Positions 35,896 through 44,783 of a DNA stretch of 64,000 nucleotides are shown here, one piece after another. The position numbers and the translations under genes are program-made. Origin of the DNA: CAJCIS01 sp965276755 (GTDB taxonomy: Bacteria > Pseudomonadota > Alphaproteobacteria > Acetobacterales > Acetobacteraceae); contig OZ255625.1 of NCBI GenBank assembly GCA_965276755.1, positions 310,001 to 374,000 of the forward strand. The letters are read 5' to 3'. The notes beneath the pieces are model-generated. The model saw only the letters and a list, made by a program, of their open reading frames with translations, was not told the DNA's origin and ran no database searches. The first letter of the stretch is position 1. The number at the start of each line of letters is the position of its first letter.

Positions 35896-36711
35896 TTGAG
35901 CTTCACGCGTGCGCACCTGACCGAGTTGGCGCAGTTGTTGCGTGTGGCCGCGCGCACCGAAATCATGCCGCGCTTTCGCCGAAATGGCCTTGGCGTGCGA
36001 GAGAAAACGGGACCCAACGATCTGGTCACGGATGCCGATGAAGCGGCCGAGCGGCTGATTGCGCGCGGGCTGGAGCGGCACTTTCCGGGGTGTATTGTTG
36101 TTGGAGAGGAGGGCGCTGCGGGCGATCCGGGAGTGATGGCCCGGCTCGGTGAGGCTGAACTGGCCTTTACCATCGATCCGATCGACGGCACGGGAAATTA
36201 CGTCGCCGGGTTGCCGCTGTTCGGCGTGATGGCAAGTGCTGTGTGTCGCGGATGCGTCGCGGGCGCGGTTATTCTTGATCCTGTGGTGGACAGTTTTTCG
36301 GCCGCATTGACGGGAGAGGGCGCTTGGGAGGAGGCGGCGGATGGGAGCGTTGCGATCTTGCGCGTGGCCGATGCGGTTGGCGTGGGCGCAATGACCGGAT
36401 CCGTGTCGTGGCGGTTTATGGAGGAGCCGCGGCGTGCGCGGGTTTTGGCTGGATTGCCTGGGTTCGGGCAGATCTGGGACCATCGGTGCGCAGCGCACGA
36501 ATATCGCACGCTGGCGGCTGGGCGAAGTCATTTCGTGGTGTTCAACAAGCTGATGCCATGGGACCATCTGCCTGGCACGCTCCTGCATGCAGAGGCTGGC
36601 GGATACTCCGCGAAGTTCGACGGGAGCGTCTATCGTCCTGGCGAGGTGGAGGGAGGACTGATCTGTGCACCGGATGCGCAGAGCTGGACGGCGGTGCGCG
36701 ATCGCCTTTGA
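35896..36711 (+). CDS. Inositol monophosphatase-family phosphatase
   Basis: About 271 residues from the TTG at 35896 (a TTG at 35890 or the repeat-derived ATG at 35854 are alternatives; no ordinary start fits). Metal-binding motifs of the IMPase fold are present: VGEEG, DPIDGTGNYVAG and, near the C-terminus, MPWDHLPGTLLHAEAGG. The substrate may be inositol phosphate, histidinol phosphate or PAP; histidinol-phosphate phosphatase is common for this group. No Shine-Dalgarno is visible because the repeat A hairpin abuts the start, so expression is uncertain. Confidence 0.82.
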   Translation: MSFTRAHLTELAQLLRVAARTEIMPRFRRNGLGVREKTGPNDLVTDADEAAERLIARGLERHFPGCIVVGEEGAAGDPGVMARLGEAELAFTIDPIDGTGNYVAGLPLFGVMASAVCRGCVAGAVILDPVVDSFSAALTGEGAWEEAADGSVAILRVADAVGVGAMTGSVSWRFMEEPRRARVLAGLPGFGQIWDHRCAAHEYRTLAAGRSHFVVFNKLMPWDHLPGTLLHAEAGGYSAKFDGSVYRPGEVEGGLICAPDAQSWTAVRDRL

Positions 36712-36756
36712 TCTGCGGTGGACAGGTGGGAATGCCTGCCGGTAGGAGGGGACTGC

Positions 36757-38241
36757 ATGTCGCTCCCCGTTGAACAGTTGCGTTGCGCAGTCGTGGATCT
36801 TGGATCCAACTCGGTGCGACTTGTTGTTTTTGAAGGGCGGGGACGTAATCCGGCGGCAATTTTCAATGAAAAGGCCGTGCTGCGTCTCGGGCGAGGGCTG
36901 GATCGTACCGGCATGCTCAATGAGGAGGGGGTTGCGCAGGCGCTGATGGTGCTGCGGCGCTATCATGCCCTCGCGCGTGCGATGGCGGCCGATCCGTTCG
37001 AGATATTGGCAACAGCCGCGGTGCGCGATGCGAGCAATGGTCCGCAGTTCGTGCAGCGCGTGGAGGAGGCGCTGCCGGGATTGCGCGTGCGCATCTTGAG
37101 CGGCGAACAGGAGGCCGCGTATTCGGCCGCGGGTCTGCTGTGTGGCATTGCCAATGCGGATGGCATTTTGGCGGACATCGGCGGTGGTTCTCTCGAGGTC
37201 GTGCAATTGCTGAGGGGCCAGATCGGGCGCGCGCGCACCTTGCCGCTGGGTGTGCTGCGTTTGTCTGACCGGGCGGGGGGCGATCCGGTGCGCGCGCGCG
37301 CCATTGCAGAGGCGCAGCTTGAAACGGTGCCCTGGCTGGGTGAGGGGTTAGGCCGCGATTTGTACCTTGTAGGTGGCGCGTGGCGGGCGCTGGCGCGCAT
37401 TCACATGGAGCAGACGGGTTACCCGCTGGCAATCGTGCACCATTACACGCTGGAACGTGAGGAGGCGCGTGATCTGGCGGGCGTGATCGGCGCCGCCAAT
37501 CGCCGAACGTTGGAGCGGTTGCCTGGCGTTTCTCGCAGGCGGGTGGATGACATGCCGTTTGCTGCGGTCGTGCTGAGGCGCTTATTGCGTGCGACGGGCG
37601 CGGCAAGGGTGGTGTTTTCGGCCAACGGTTTGCGCGAGGGCTGGTTTATTCAGCGCGTGGCGCCGGATGCCGCGCGCGAGCCGCCTTTGCTTGCGGCAGG
37701 GCGGGAAATGGCGGCGCGCTACGGGCGCAGCCCTGCGTTGCCGCCGATGCTGTATGCGTGGACCCAGCCGCTCTTTGAGGAAGAGACCGACGAGACCGCG
37801 CGGCTGCGTGAGGCGGCGTGCTGGATGAGCGACATCGGCAGCCTCGACCACCCTGAATACCGCGCGCAGCAATCGTTTTTTCGTGTGCTGCGTCAGCCTG
37901 GCATGGCGCTGGATCATCATGCGCGGGCGTTCCTGGCGCTGTGTCTTGCGCTGCGTTATGAGGCCGAATCGGACATGGGGTTTTTGGATGTCGCCAGGAT
38001 GTTGCTGAATTTTGGCAGCCTGCGTCGCGCGGAGATTTTGGGCACTGCTTTGCGGTTGGCGTACACGCTCTCGGGCGGCACGCCGGAGTTGCTTGCGGCG
38101 ACGTCATTGTCGTGTAGTGGCGGGCGGCTGGTGCTCTCGCTTGCTGAGGGCAGCGGCGTGTTTGCAGGCGAGAGCGTGACGCGTAGGCTGGAGAGGCTGG
38201 GGCAGGCGACCGGGCTGGAGCCGGAAACTGAACTAAAATAA
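36757..38241 (+). CDS. ppx: Exopolyphosphatase/pppGpp phosphatase (Ppx/GppA)
   Basis: 494 residues from the ATG at 36757, preceded by TAGGAGGGGACTGC. The ASKHA-fold phosphate motifs are AVVDLGSNSVRLVVFEG (P1), ATAAVRDASN, and ILADIGGGSLEVVQL (P2, with the conserved GGGS). The C-terminal part contains an HD-like helical domain (LDHHARAFLALCLALRYE). It degrades polyphosphate or pppGpp. The final codons and the TAA stop coincide with the start of a diverged repeat A unit, so the C-terminus may have been reshaped by it. Confidence 0.9.
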   Translation: MSLPVEQLRCAVVDLGSNSVRLVVFEGRGRNPAAIFNEKAVLRLGRGLDRTGMLNEEGVAQALMVLRRYHALARAMAADPFEILATAAVRDASNGPQFVQRVEEALPGLRVRILSGEQEAAYSAAGLLCGIANADGILADIGGGSLEVVQLLRGQIGRARTLPLGVLRLSDRAGGDPVRARAIAEAQLETVPWLGEGLGRDLYLVGGAWRALARIHMEQTGYPLAIVHHYTLEREEARDLAGVIGAANRRTLERLPGVSRRRVDDMPFAAVVLRRLLRATGAARVVFSANGLREGWFIQRVAPDAAREPPLLAAGREMAARYGRSPALPPMLYAWTQPLFEEETDETARLREAACWMSDIGSLDHPEYRAQQSFFRVLRQPGMALDHHARAFLALCLALRYEAESDMGFLDVARMLLNFGSLRRAEILGTALRLAYTLSGGTPELLAATSLSCSGGRLVLSLAEGSGVFAGESVTRRLERLGQATGLEPETELK

Positions 38242-38243
38242 TC

Positions 38244-38314
38244 GATGGGGGGTCAAGGGGCTTGGGCGGAAACAGTCGGCGCATGCGCGGACCCGCCCAA
38301 GGCACTCCTCCCCA
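38244..38314 (-). repeat. Repeat A variant with long insertion
   Basis: It begins GATGGGGGGTC like other minus units and ends GGCACTCCTCCCCA, but the hairpin tip is replaced by a longer stem CTTGGGCGG / CCGCCCAAG around a 22 bp loop. It lies between the convergent ppx and ppdK genes, where it may act as a shared terminator. Confidence 0.75.
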
Positions 38315-38323
38315 CCTTTTTCT

Positions 38324-40993
38324 TCACGCTGTCCTGTCGCTGCCAATCCCCAGCGCCGCCTGCGCCGCCGCCAACCGTGCAACAGGTACACGATAAGGCG
38401 AGCACGAAACATAATCCAACCCCGCCTCCTCGCAGAAGGTGATGCTGGCGGGATCGCCGCCATGCTCGCCGCAAATGCCGAGTTTCAGGTCCGGCTTTGT
38501 CTTGCGGCCACGTTCGGCGGCGATGCGCACCAGCGCGCCGACACCGTCAATGTCGATCGACACGAACGGGTCCTTCGGCAGGATGCCGGCTTCGACGTAG
38601 TGGGGCAGGAATTTGCCGGCGTCATCCCGCGAAAGACCGAAGGTGGTCTGCGTGAGATCGTTCGTACCAAAGCTGAAGAAATCGGCGACCTCTGCGATCT
38701 TGTCTGCAGTCAGTGCGGCGCGGGGTAGTTCGATCATGGTGCCGATCGTGTAGTCCAGCGTGGCGCCGGCGGCTTGCAGCACTTCCTTTGCGATGCGGTC
38801 AACCTGATTGCGGGTAATTTCCAGTTCGCGACGCGTGCTGACGAGGGGGATCATGATTTCGGGCATGACGGGAGAGCCGGTTTCGCGGCCGATTTGCAAT
38901 GCGCCTTCAAAAATGGCGCGCGCCTGCATTTCGTAGATTTCGGGGTAGGAAATGCCAAGGCGGCAGCCGCGATGGCCGAGCATGGGGTTGGCTTCGGCAA
39001 GTTCGGCGGCGCGGCGGCGCATGCTTTCGACGTCCTGACCTAGGGCCAACGCGACTTCGGCAATTTCGGCCTCGCCGTGTGGCAGGAATTCGTGCAGCGG
39101 CGGATCGAGCAGGCGGATGGTGACGGGCAGGCCGGCCATGATGCGGAAGAGCTCGACAAAATCCTGGCGCTGGAAGGGCAGAAGTTTCTCGAGTGCGGCG
39201 CGCCGGCCGCGTTCATCATGGGCCATGATCATCTGGCGTACGGCGCCGATGCGTTCGGGCGCGAAGAACATGTGTTCGGTGCGGCAAAGGCCGATACCTT
39301 CGGCGCCGAATTTGCGCGCGGTCTCTGCATCGAGCGGGGTTTCGGCGTTGGTGCGCACACGCAGGCGCCGCACGGCGTCGGCCCATTCCATCAGGGTTGC
39401 AAAATCGCCGGAGAGCTTGGGTTCGACCGTCGCAACCTGGCCCACGAAAACCTCGCCTGTTGCGCCATCAAGTGTTATGGTTTCGCCGCCGCGGATGGTG
39501 TGTCCGCCGGCCGAGAGCGTGCGTGCGCCGTAATCGACCTGGATGCCTCCCGCGCCCGCCACGCAAGGCCGGCCCATGCCGCGCGCAACGACGGCGGCGT
39601 GGCTCGTCATGCCCCCGCGCGTGGTCAGGATGCCGCGGGCGGCGTGCATGCCGTGAATATCCTCCGGGCTGGTTTCGATTCGCACGAGGATAACGGCTTC
39701 GCCTTTAGCGGCGCGCATTTCGGCGTCATCGGCGGAGAAGACGACCGCGCCGGACGCGGCGCCCGGGCTGGCCGGCAGGCCCTTGCTGAAGAGCGTGCGC
39801 GCGGCCTTGGGGTCGAGCATCGGGTGCAGCAATTGATCCAATGCTTGAGGGTTGACGCGCATGACCGCTTCGCGGCGCGTGATGAGATCGGCCTCGGCCA
39901 TGTCCACGGCGATGCGCAGGCTGGCCGCCGCGGTACGTTTGCCATTGCGCGTCTGCAGCATGTAGAGCTTGTTCTGCTGGACGGTGAATTCGATGTCCTG
40001 CATGTCGTGGTAGTGCCGCTCGAGCGTTTCGCGGACGCGGCAGAGTTCGGCATAAGCTTCGGGCAGCGCTTCTTCCATGGACACGTCGCCCTGCTGCGCG
40101 CGTTCACGCGAAAGGGGCTGGGGCGTGCGGATGCCGGCCACGACATCCTCGCCCTGCGCGTTGACGAGAAATTCGCCGTAGAAAATGTTTTCGCCCGTGG
40201 ATGGATCGCGCGTGAAGCAGACGCCGGTTGCGCAATCGTGGCCCATATTGCCGAAGACCATGGCTTGCACGTTGACAGCGGTGCCCCAGTCGGCGGGGAT
40301 GTCGTGCAGGCGGCGATAGGTGTTGGCGCGCGGGTTCATCCAACTGCCAAAGACCGCGCCGATCGCCGCCCAAAGCTGGTCTTCGGGGCTCAGCGGGAAA
40401 GGTTTGCCGGTTTCCTGCTCGACCATTTCCAAGTATTCGTCGACAACGCGTTTCCAGTCATCTGCAGACAAGGCGGTATCTTCGACAACGGCCTGGTCCA
40501 GCTTGACTGTGTCGATAATTTCCTCGAAGCGGTGGTGATCGACTCCGAGCACGACACTGCCGAACATCTGGATGAAGCGGCGGAAACTGTCCCAAGCAAA
40601 GCGTGTGTCACCAGAACTGGCGGCAAGGCCCTGCACGGTGTCTGGGTTGAGTCCAAGGTTGAGCACGGTATCCATCATGCCTGGCATGGAGACGCGCGCG
40701 CCCGATCGAACGCTGACGAGAAGCGGGTTTTGCGGGTCTCCGAATTTGCGGCCGACGGCCGCTTCAATGAGCGTAAGCGCGGCACGGACTTCGCCCTCGA
40801 GATCGGCAGGGTAGGTGCGGCCGTTTTTATAGAACTCAGTGCAGAGTTCGGTGGTAATCGTAAAGCCTGGCGGAACGGGAAGGCCGATCGAAGCCATTTC
40901 GGCGAGGTTGGCGCCCTTGCCACCGAGCAGGTTTTTCATGTCCGCGCGCCCTTCGTTGTGGCCGGCGCCGAAGCTGTAGACCCATTTAGGCAT
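38324..40993 (-). CDS. ppdK: Pyruvate phosphate dikinase
   Basis: 889 residues, full length. The N-terminal ATP-grasp domain begins with FGAGHNEGRADMKNLLGGKGANL. The central phosphohistidine domain has GGMTSHAAVVARGMGRPCVAG with the swivelling catalytic His. The C-terminal PEP/pyruvate TIM barrel includes GIGLCRTEHMFF and GICGEHGGDP with the catalytic Cys. It interconverts pyruvate, ATP and phosphate with PEP, AMP and PPi, supporting gluconeogenesis. A 645-codon frame on the other strand here is a shadow. Confidence 0.97.
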   Translation of the reverse strand: MPKWVYSFGAGHNEGRADMKNLLGGKGANLAEMASIGLPVPPGFTITTELCTEFYKNGRTYPADLEGEVRAALTLIEAAVGRKFGDPQNPLLVSVRSGARVSMPGMMDTVLNLGLNPDTVQGLAASSGDTRFAWDSFRRFIQMFGSVVLGVDHHRFEEIIDTVKLDQAVVEDTALSADDWKRVVDEYLEMVEQETGKPFPLSPEDQLWAAIGAVFGSWMNPRANTYRRLHDIPADWGTAVNVQAMVFGNMGHDCATGVCFTRDPSTGENIFYGEFLVNAQGEDVVAGIRTPQPLSRERAQQGDVSMEEALPEAYAELCRVRETLERHYHDMQDIEFTVQQNKLYMLQTRNGKRTAAASLRIAVDMAEADLITRREAVMRVNPQALDQLLHPMLDPKAARTLFSKGLPASPGAASGAVVFSADDAEMRAAKGEAVILVRIETSPEDIHGMHAARGILTTRGGMTSHAAVVARGMGRPCVAGAGGIQVDYGARTLSAGGHTIRGGETITLDGATGEVFVGQVATVEPKLSGDFATLMEWADAVRRLRVRTNAETPLDAETARKFGAEGIGLCRTEHMFFAPERIGAVRQMIMAHDERGRRAALEKLLPFQRQDFVELFRIMAGLPVTIRLLDPPLHEFLPHGEAEIAEVALALGQDVESMRRRAAELAEANPMLGHRGCRLGISYPEIYEMQARAIFEGALQIGRETGSPVMPEIMIPLVSTRRELEITRNQVDRIAKEVLQAAGATLDYTIGTMIELPRAALTADKIAEVADFFSFGTNDLTQTTFGLSRDDAGKFLPHYVEAGILPKDPFVSIDIDGVGALVRIAAERGRKTKPDLKLGICGEHGGDPASITFCEEAGLDYVSCSPYRVPVARLAAAQAALGIGSDRTA

Positions 40994-41020
40994 TTAGATC
41001 TCTCCAAGAAATAGGGAAGA

Positions 41021-41119
41021 TTGGGGGAGATGTGCCATCCCCCCCAAACCCCCCGTCGATTATTGCACCCCGCCTTGAATAATGACGGGGGGTCTGGGGG
41101 GGATGGCACATCTCCCCCA
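41021..41119. repeat. Repeat A tail-to-tail pair between ppdK and glyS
   Basis: A plus unit at 41021-41057 and a minus unit at 41084-41119 with a 26 bp spacer. It lies 27 bp upstream of the ppdK start and 8 bp downstream of the glyS stop, so glyS transcripts would read into it. Confidence 0.95.
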
Positions 41120-41127
41120 GATCTTTT

Positions 41128-43176
41128 TTAAATAGCAGAAAACTCCGCAACCCGGTTCATCAACGCGCGCACTCCCGATAAAAGCCGCAACCTGTTTGCC
41201 CGCAGCGTAGGCTCCTCTACATTGACGGTCACGCGATCGAAAAATGCATCCAGGGGTGCACGCAGGGCGGCCATGCGTGACATCGCTGCCGCGTCGTCTT
41301 CCTGCGCCAGCAAGGCATCCACGTCCGCGCTTGCGCGCAACGCTTCGTGCAGCGCGCGCTCTTCAGGCAGTTCAAGCGCACCTTCGTCAGGCGCACCATC
41401 ATGCGGGCCGTCGCGCTTCTCTTCTATACGCAGGATATTGACCGCGCGCTTATAAGCAGCGAGCAGATTGGCGCCGTCCTCCGTGCCCAGAAAGGCGGCA
41501 ACGGCATCAGTGCGGGCGAGCACGCGCAGCAGGTCATCGGCGTGGCGGCCGGCGCTGACTGCGGCAAGCACGTCGTGACGCGCACCTTCGGCGCGCATCT
41601 GCACACGCAGGCGCTCGGCAACGAAGGCCAGAACCTCGGCTGTGGTTGCGGCGGGATCGGCGGCTGGCATGCTATCGGCCGCAGCGCGGATCAGGGGGAT
41701 CAGGTTTACGCGAAATGCGTGTTCGCGCAAGATTCGGATAATGCCCAATGCCGCACGCCGCAACGCGTAAGGATCGCCCGAGCCCGTCGGCTTTTCGCCG
41801 ATAGCAAAAAATCCTGTGAGCTGATCGAGCTTGTCGGCCAATGCCACTGCGGCGGAAATCTGGCCGGCCGGCACGGGGTCCGAAGCACCGCGCGGGGCGT
41901 AGTGCTCGCGAATGGCCTCGGCCACCGCCGCATCCTCGCCATCGTGGCGCGCGTAGTAGGCGCCCATGACACCTTGCAGCTCGGGAAACTCGCCGACCAT
42001 ACCGGTTGTCAGATCGGCCTTGGACAGCAGCGCGGCGCGCGCGGCCTGCACGCGCGGCGCGCCAATCGCCTCGGCGACAATGTCGGCCAGGCGCACCAGC
42101 CGGCGTACGCGCGCACCTTGCGAACCGAGTGCGGCGTGGAAGGTCACCCCATCCAGCGCGGCCACCCGCTGCTCAAGGCGGGTGCGGCGGTCCTGGTCCC
42201 AAAAATGCCGTGCGTCGGAGAAGCGTGCGCGTAGCACGCGTTCGTTGCCGGCGATAATGGCCGCACCGCCATCCGGCGGGTCAGTATTGGCGATGAAGGC
42301 GAAATAGGGCGCGGGTGCGCCGCTGACCGTGCGTGTGGCGAAATAGCGCTGATTGACGCGCATGGAAACCTGCATGACTTCGGGCGGCAGATCCATAAAC
42401 GCATCATCGATGCGCCCGATCAGGGCGACCGGCCATTCAACCAGGCCGGCAACTTCGCTGATCAGGCCGTCATCAGGCACGATCGTCGTGGCTGCCGCCT
42501 GGGCGCGGTCGGAAATGCCGGCGGTGATCAGCCGCTCGCGCTGCTCGGCATCGGCAATAACGTGATGCTGGCGCAGGCTTGCCTGCCAGCCGGAAGCGGA
42601 GGTGACGCGGAAGGGGCCGGGCGAGAGCATGCGATGGCCCTCGCTGAGATCGCCCGCAATCAGGCCGTGGCCGTCATCGCCTTGCTCGGCCATGGAGAAA
42701 GCCACCGGCTCACCTTCGAGCACGCAGCAGATGCGGCGCAGCGGGCGTATCCACGTGAACGCGCTGGTGCCACCCCAGCGCATGGATTTGGGCCAGGCAA
42801 AACGGCGCAACAACGCGGGCATGGCGCTCGCAAAAAGGTCGGCCGCGGCGACCTGCGGCGTGATTTTGTGCAACACCCAGAAATCGCCTTCCTGGCGCAG
42901 ATCGTGGCGCTGCGCGCGATGTTTGCGCAGGAAGCCCGCCAAGGCCGCCTCGGGCGCGTTGGCGCGGGGGCCGCGTTCGACCGTGGTGCTTTCCTGCACG
43001 AATGGCGCGACATCGGCCGCGAGTGCCACGCGCCGCGGACCGTAGAATGTGCGAACGGCGCCAGGTTTGAGCGCCGCGAACGCATCGGCGAAGAGGCGCG
43101 CAAATTCCTCGGCGCCGCGCGATTGCAGGCGCGCCGGGATTTCTTCAGACAGAAGTTCGCAGAAGAATTCAGCCAT
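41128..43176 (-). CDS. glyS: Glycyl-tRNA synthetase beta subunit
   Basis: 682 residues from the ATG at 43176 (MAEFFCELLSEEIPARLQ), the normal start of the beta subunit. The catalytic alpha subunit is GlyQ at 44784-45659; beta carries the tRNA-binding and HD-like domains (SDARHFWDQDRRTRLEQ, HDGEDAAVAEAIREHYAPRG, FFAIGEKPTGSGDPYALRRAALG). Its ATG overlaps the vapC stop by 8 bp (ATGGCTGA), so its translation is coupled to the toxin gene. This is unusual because glyQ and glyS are normally adjacent. Confidence 0.96.
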   Translation of the reverse strand: MAEFFCELLSEEIPARLQSRGAEEFARLFADAFAALKPGAVRTFYGPRRVALAADVAPFVQESTTVERGPRANAPEAALAGFLRKHRAQRHDLRQEGDFWVLHKITPQVAAADLFASAMPALLRRFAWPKSMRWGGTSAFTWIRPLRRICCVLEGEPVAFSMAEQGDDGHGLIAGDLSEGHRMLSPGPFRVTSASGWQASLRQHHVIADAEQRERLITAGISDRAQAAATTIVPDDGLISEVAGLVEWPVALIGRIDDAFMDLPPEVMQVSMRVNQRYFATRTVSGAPAPYFAFIANTDPPDGGAAIIAGNERVLRARFSDARHFWDQDRRTRLEQRVAALDGVTFHAALGSQGARVRRLVRLADIVAEAIGAPRVQAARAALLSKADLTTGMVGEFPELQGVMGAYYARHDGEDAAVAEAIREHYAPRGASDPVPAGQISAAVALADKLDQLTGFFAIGEKPTGSGDPYALRRAALGIIRILREHAFRVNLIPLIRAAADSMPAADPAATTAEVLAFVAERLRVQMRAEGARHDVLAAVSAGRHADDLLRVLARTDAVAAFLGTEDGANLLAAYKRAVNILRIEEKRDGPHDGAPDEGALELPEERALHEALRASADVDALLAQEDDAAAMSRMAALRAPLDAFFDRVTVNVEEPTLRANRLRLLSGVRALMNRVAEFSAI

Positions 43177-43567
43177 TGGGCACGGCGGCAGCAATGTCGG
43201 TACGGGCAAAATCCTCGCCTTGGAAAAGCAGGCGGTCGCCGCTTTCCTTGGCCAGCGCGTAGGCGAAGCAATCGCCGAAATTCAGCCGCGCGGAATGTTT
43301 GTGGCGGCCGAAATGGCGCCAGGCGGTGCGCGCAATCTCGGCCTGGGAGGCATCCACCGGCGCCAGTTCGATGCCGCTGGCGCGCACAAATTCATCGAAG
43401 CGCAGGCTGGCCAGGCGGCCGCCGCGCGCCTCGATCAGCATGGCAACTTCAAGCCAGTTTGCGGTTGACATGCGCGGGTGGTCGGCATCGACCAGCGCGT
43501 CGAGCAGGGCAGGCGCCTCGGGCGCATCGAGCAGGATGGCGAGCAGGGCGGAGCTGTCCACGATCAT
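43169..43567 (-). CDS. vapC: VapC-type PIN-domain toxin
   Basis: 132 residues. The PIN-domain acidic residues are visible: D4 in MIVDSSALLAILL, E40 in NWLEVAML, and the pair in LNFGDCFAYALAKE with a late Asp in FQGEDFARTDI. Such proteins are Mg-dependent RNases that cut tRNA or rRNA and are blocked by VapB. It overlaps vapB by 4 bp upstream (ATGA) and glyS by 8 bp downstream, forming vapB-vapC-glyS. Confidence 0.92.
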   Translation of the reverse strand: MIVDSSALLAILLDAPEAPALLDALVDADHPRMSTANWLEVAMLIEARGGRLASLRFDEFVRASGIELAPVDASQAEIARTAWRHFGRHKHSARLNFGDCFAYALAKESGDRLLFQGEDFARTDIAAAVPNG

Positions 43568-43818
43568 GGCAGGCCAAGCGCATCGTAGAGCGGGTCCTGC
43601 GGCAAGGGGCCGGCGTGGCGCAAGCTGGCGCGCAGTTCGGCGGCAAGGGCAACCAGGCGGGCGCGTCTGCCGGCACGATCGCGGGCGTGTTCTTCGCGGT
43701 CCAGGCGCTCGCGAAGGGCGGCGGTGACTGCGGTGGTCAGGCTTTCACCGGTGAGGGCGGCGAGGGCGGTGGCGAGCCGGTAGCCATCCTCGCTCTTGAT
43801 GTTGAGTTGGCTCGCCAT
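43564..43818 (-). CDS. vapB: VapB-type antitoxin
   Basis: 84 residues. An N-terminal ribbon-helix-helix-like segment of the PSK/Rv0623 type (LNIKSEDGYRLATALAALTGESLTTAVTAALRERL) is followed by an Arg-rich and acidic tail ending LPQDPLYDALGLP, the part that normally inserts into the toxin active site. It should neutralise VapC and repress its own promoter; paired GGTAGAA boxes lie directly upstream. It is the first gene of vapB-vapC-glyS. Confidence 0.9.
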   Translation of the reverse strand: MASQLNIKSEDGYRLATALAALTGESLTTAVTAALRERLDREEHARDRAGRRARLVALAAELRASLRHAGPLPQDPLYDALGLP

Positions 43819-43829
43819 GGCACCGCGTT

Positions 43830-43857
43830 GGTAGAAGGTTCGTGTGACAAGGTAGAA
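43830..43857. promoter_or_regulatory. Candidate VapB operator (direct GGTAGAA boxes)
   Basis: GGTAGAA occurs at 43830-43836 and again at 43851-43857, 21 bp apart, which is two helical turns. The boxes lie 12-40 bp upstream of the vapB ATG, where autoregulatory operators of vapBC are usually found. Function is inferred from position. Confidence 0.35.
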
Positions 43858-43879
43858 CTAGCGCGCCAGCGCGGGTTTG

Positions 43880-44731
43880 TCACGCGGCTTCGCGGCCGGC
43901 GAGCAGGTCAGCAAATCGGGCCATTCCGGTCAGCAGGGAGTCTTCGGCAAGACAGGCGGGCTCAGCTATTCCGCGCGACAGGGCGAGCGTGTGCCAGAGG
44001 ACGCGGTCCAGTCGGCTACGCGCACGCAGGGCGCGCAGTGCCGCCGGGGAGAGGGCCCGTCCGGCGGCCATACGGAGGTGTGGCGGAAGCGGCGGCGTTT
44101 CGTTCTGGCGCGGCAGGAAGGGCGCGGACGTATCGAGGAATCTGGCAAGGTTCGTCGTGAAACCGGGGTTTTCCACAAGATCGGCAAACCCGAATTGTTC
44201 CAGGGCGGTATGTGCCTGGGCGATCAGGGCTGCATCATCACCCGGGTCGATGAAGCCGTTGGGCGGGATGGCCGGATTTGGCCATAAAAGCAGGCGGGTG
44301 GCGACGTTGTCGGTCTGGCACGCGATTCGCGGGTCGGTGAGGAAGGCGGAGAGCGGTTGTTCGGCAATGCGGGAGTAGTCGGCCCACGCGCCCCAGGGTT
44401 CGAGTTGGGCCTGCGTGAAGCCGCGCCAGAAGAGATAATGGGAGAGGAGGCGGCAGGCGGGTTCTCGCAGCACGGTCATGAAGCGGCCCAGCGGGTAGGC
44501 GGCCCGCAGGGTGGACAACGCCATGTGGGCGCGGATGACAGGTTCGCCGACGGGGAGGGTGTCGGGCGAGAAATGGATGAGGGCGCGGTTTTCCGGAGCG
44601 ATTGTGTCGAATGCGTCAAAGGCGCCGAAAAAGGATTTGTCGAAACCAAAGAAAGTGCGCGGCGGCTTGACTGCATCAACAATAGCCAGCGCAGTGCTGA
44701 TCCCCGAAGTCTTGGGAATATGCATGAACAC
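43880..44731 (-). CDS. Sulfotransferase-family protein
   Basis: About 283 residues from the GTG at 44731 (an ATG two codons on is possible). VFMHIPKTSGISTALA is the PAPS-binding loop of the HIPKTSG (carbohydrate sulfotransferase-like) family, and FMTVLREPACRLLSHYLFWRG is the 3'-phosphate site. A longer frame starting at 44812 would add a translated repeat A segment (GGDVPSPPDPPSS) and is less likely. No ribosome binding site is visible because the repeat lies 7 bp upstream. It lies between glyQ and the vapBC-glyS genes on the same strand; it has no link to translation and looks inserted into the locus. Confidence 0.78.
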   Translation of the reverse strand: MFMHIPKTSGISTALAIVDAVKPPRTFFGFDKSFFGAFDAFDTIAPENRALIHFSPDTLPVGEPVIRAHMALSTLRAAYPLGRFMTVLREPACRLLSHYLFWRGFTQAQLEPWGAWADYSRIAEQPLSAFLTDPRIACQTDNVATRLLLWPNPAIPPNGFIDPGDDAALIAQAHTALEQFGFADLVENPGFTTNLARFLDTSAPFLPRQNETPPLPPHLRMAAGRALSPAALRALRARSRLDRVLWHTLALSRGIAEPACLAEDSLLTGMARFADLLAGREAA

Positions 44732-44738
44732 TAAAGAT

Positions 44739-44774
44739 GACGGGGGGTCTGGGGGGGATGGCACATCTCCCCCA
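44739..44774 (-). repeat. Repeat A, single unit, minus orientation
   Basis: A canonical unit between the glyQ stop (44784) and the start of the sulfotransferase gene; flanked on the left by CTAAAGAT from the spacer. Confidence 0.94.
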
Positions 44775-44783
44775 GTCTTCACT

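Noticed and set aside
34582..37206. 874-codon minus-strand frame opposite hflX, the IMPase gene and ppx
   Set aside because: Three well-supported plus-strand genes occupy the same bases; the translation is His/Arg/Gln-rich, typical of an antisense frame in GC-rich DNA, and runs through repeat A.
39077..41014. 645-codon plus-strand frame opposite ppdK
   Set aside because: PPDK motifs are complete on the minus strand; the plus frame has no recognisable domain.
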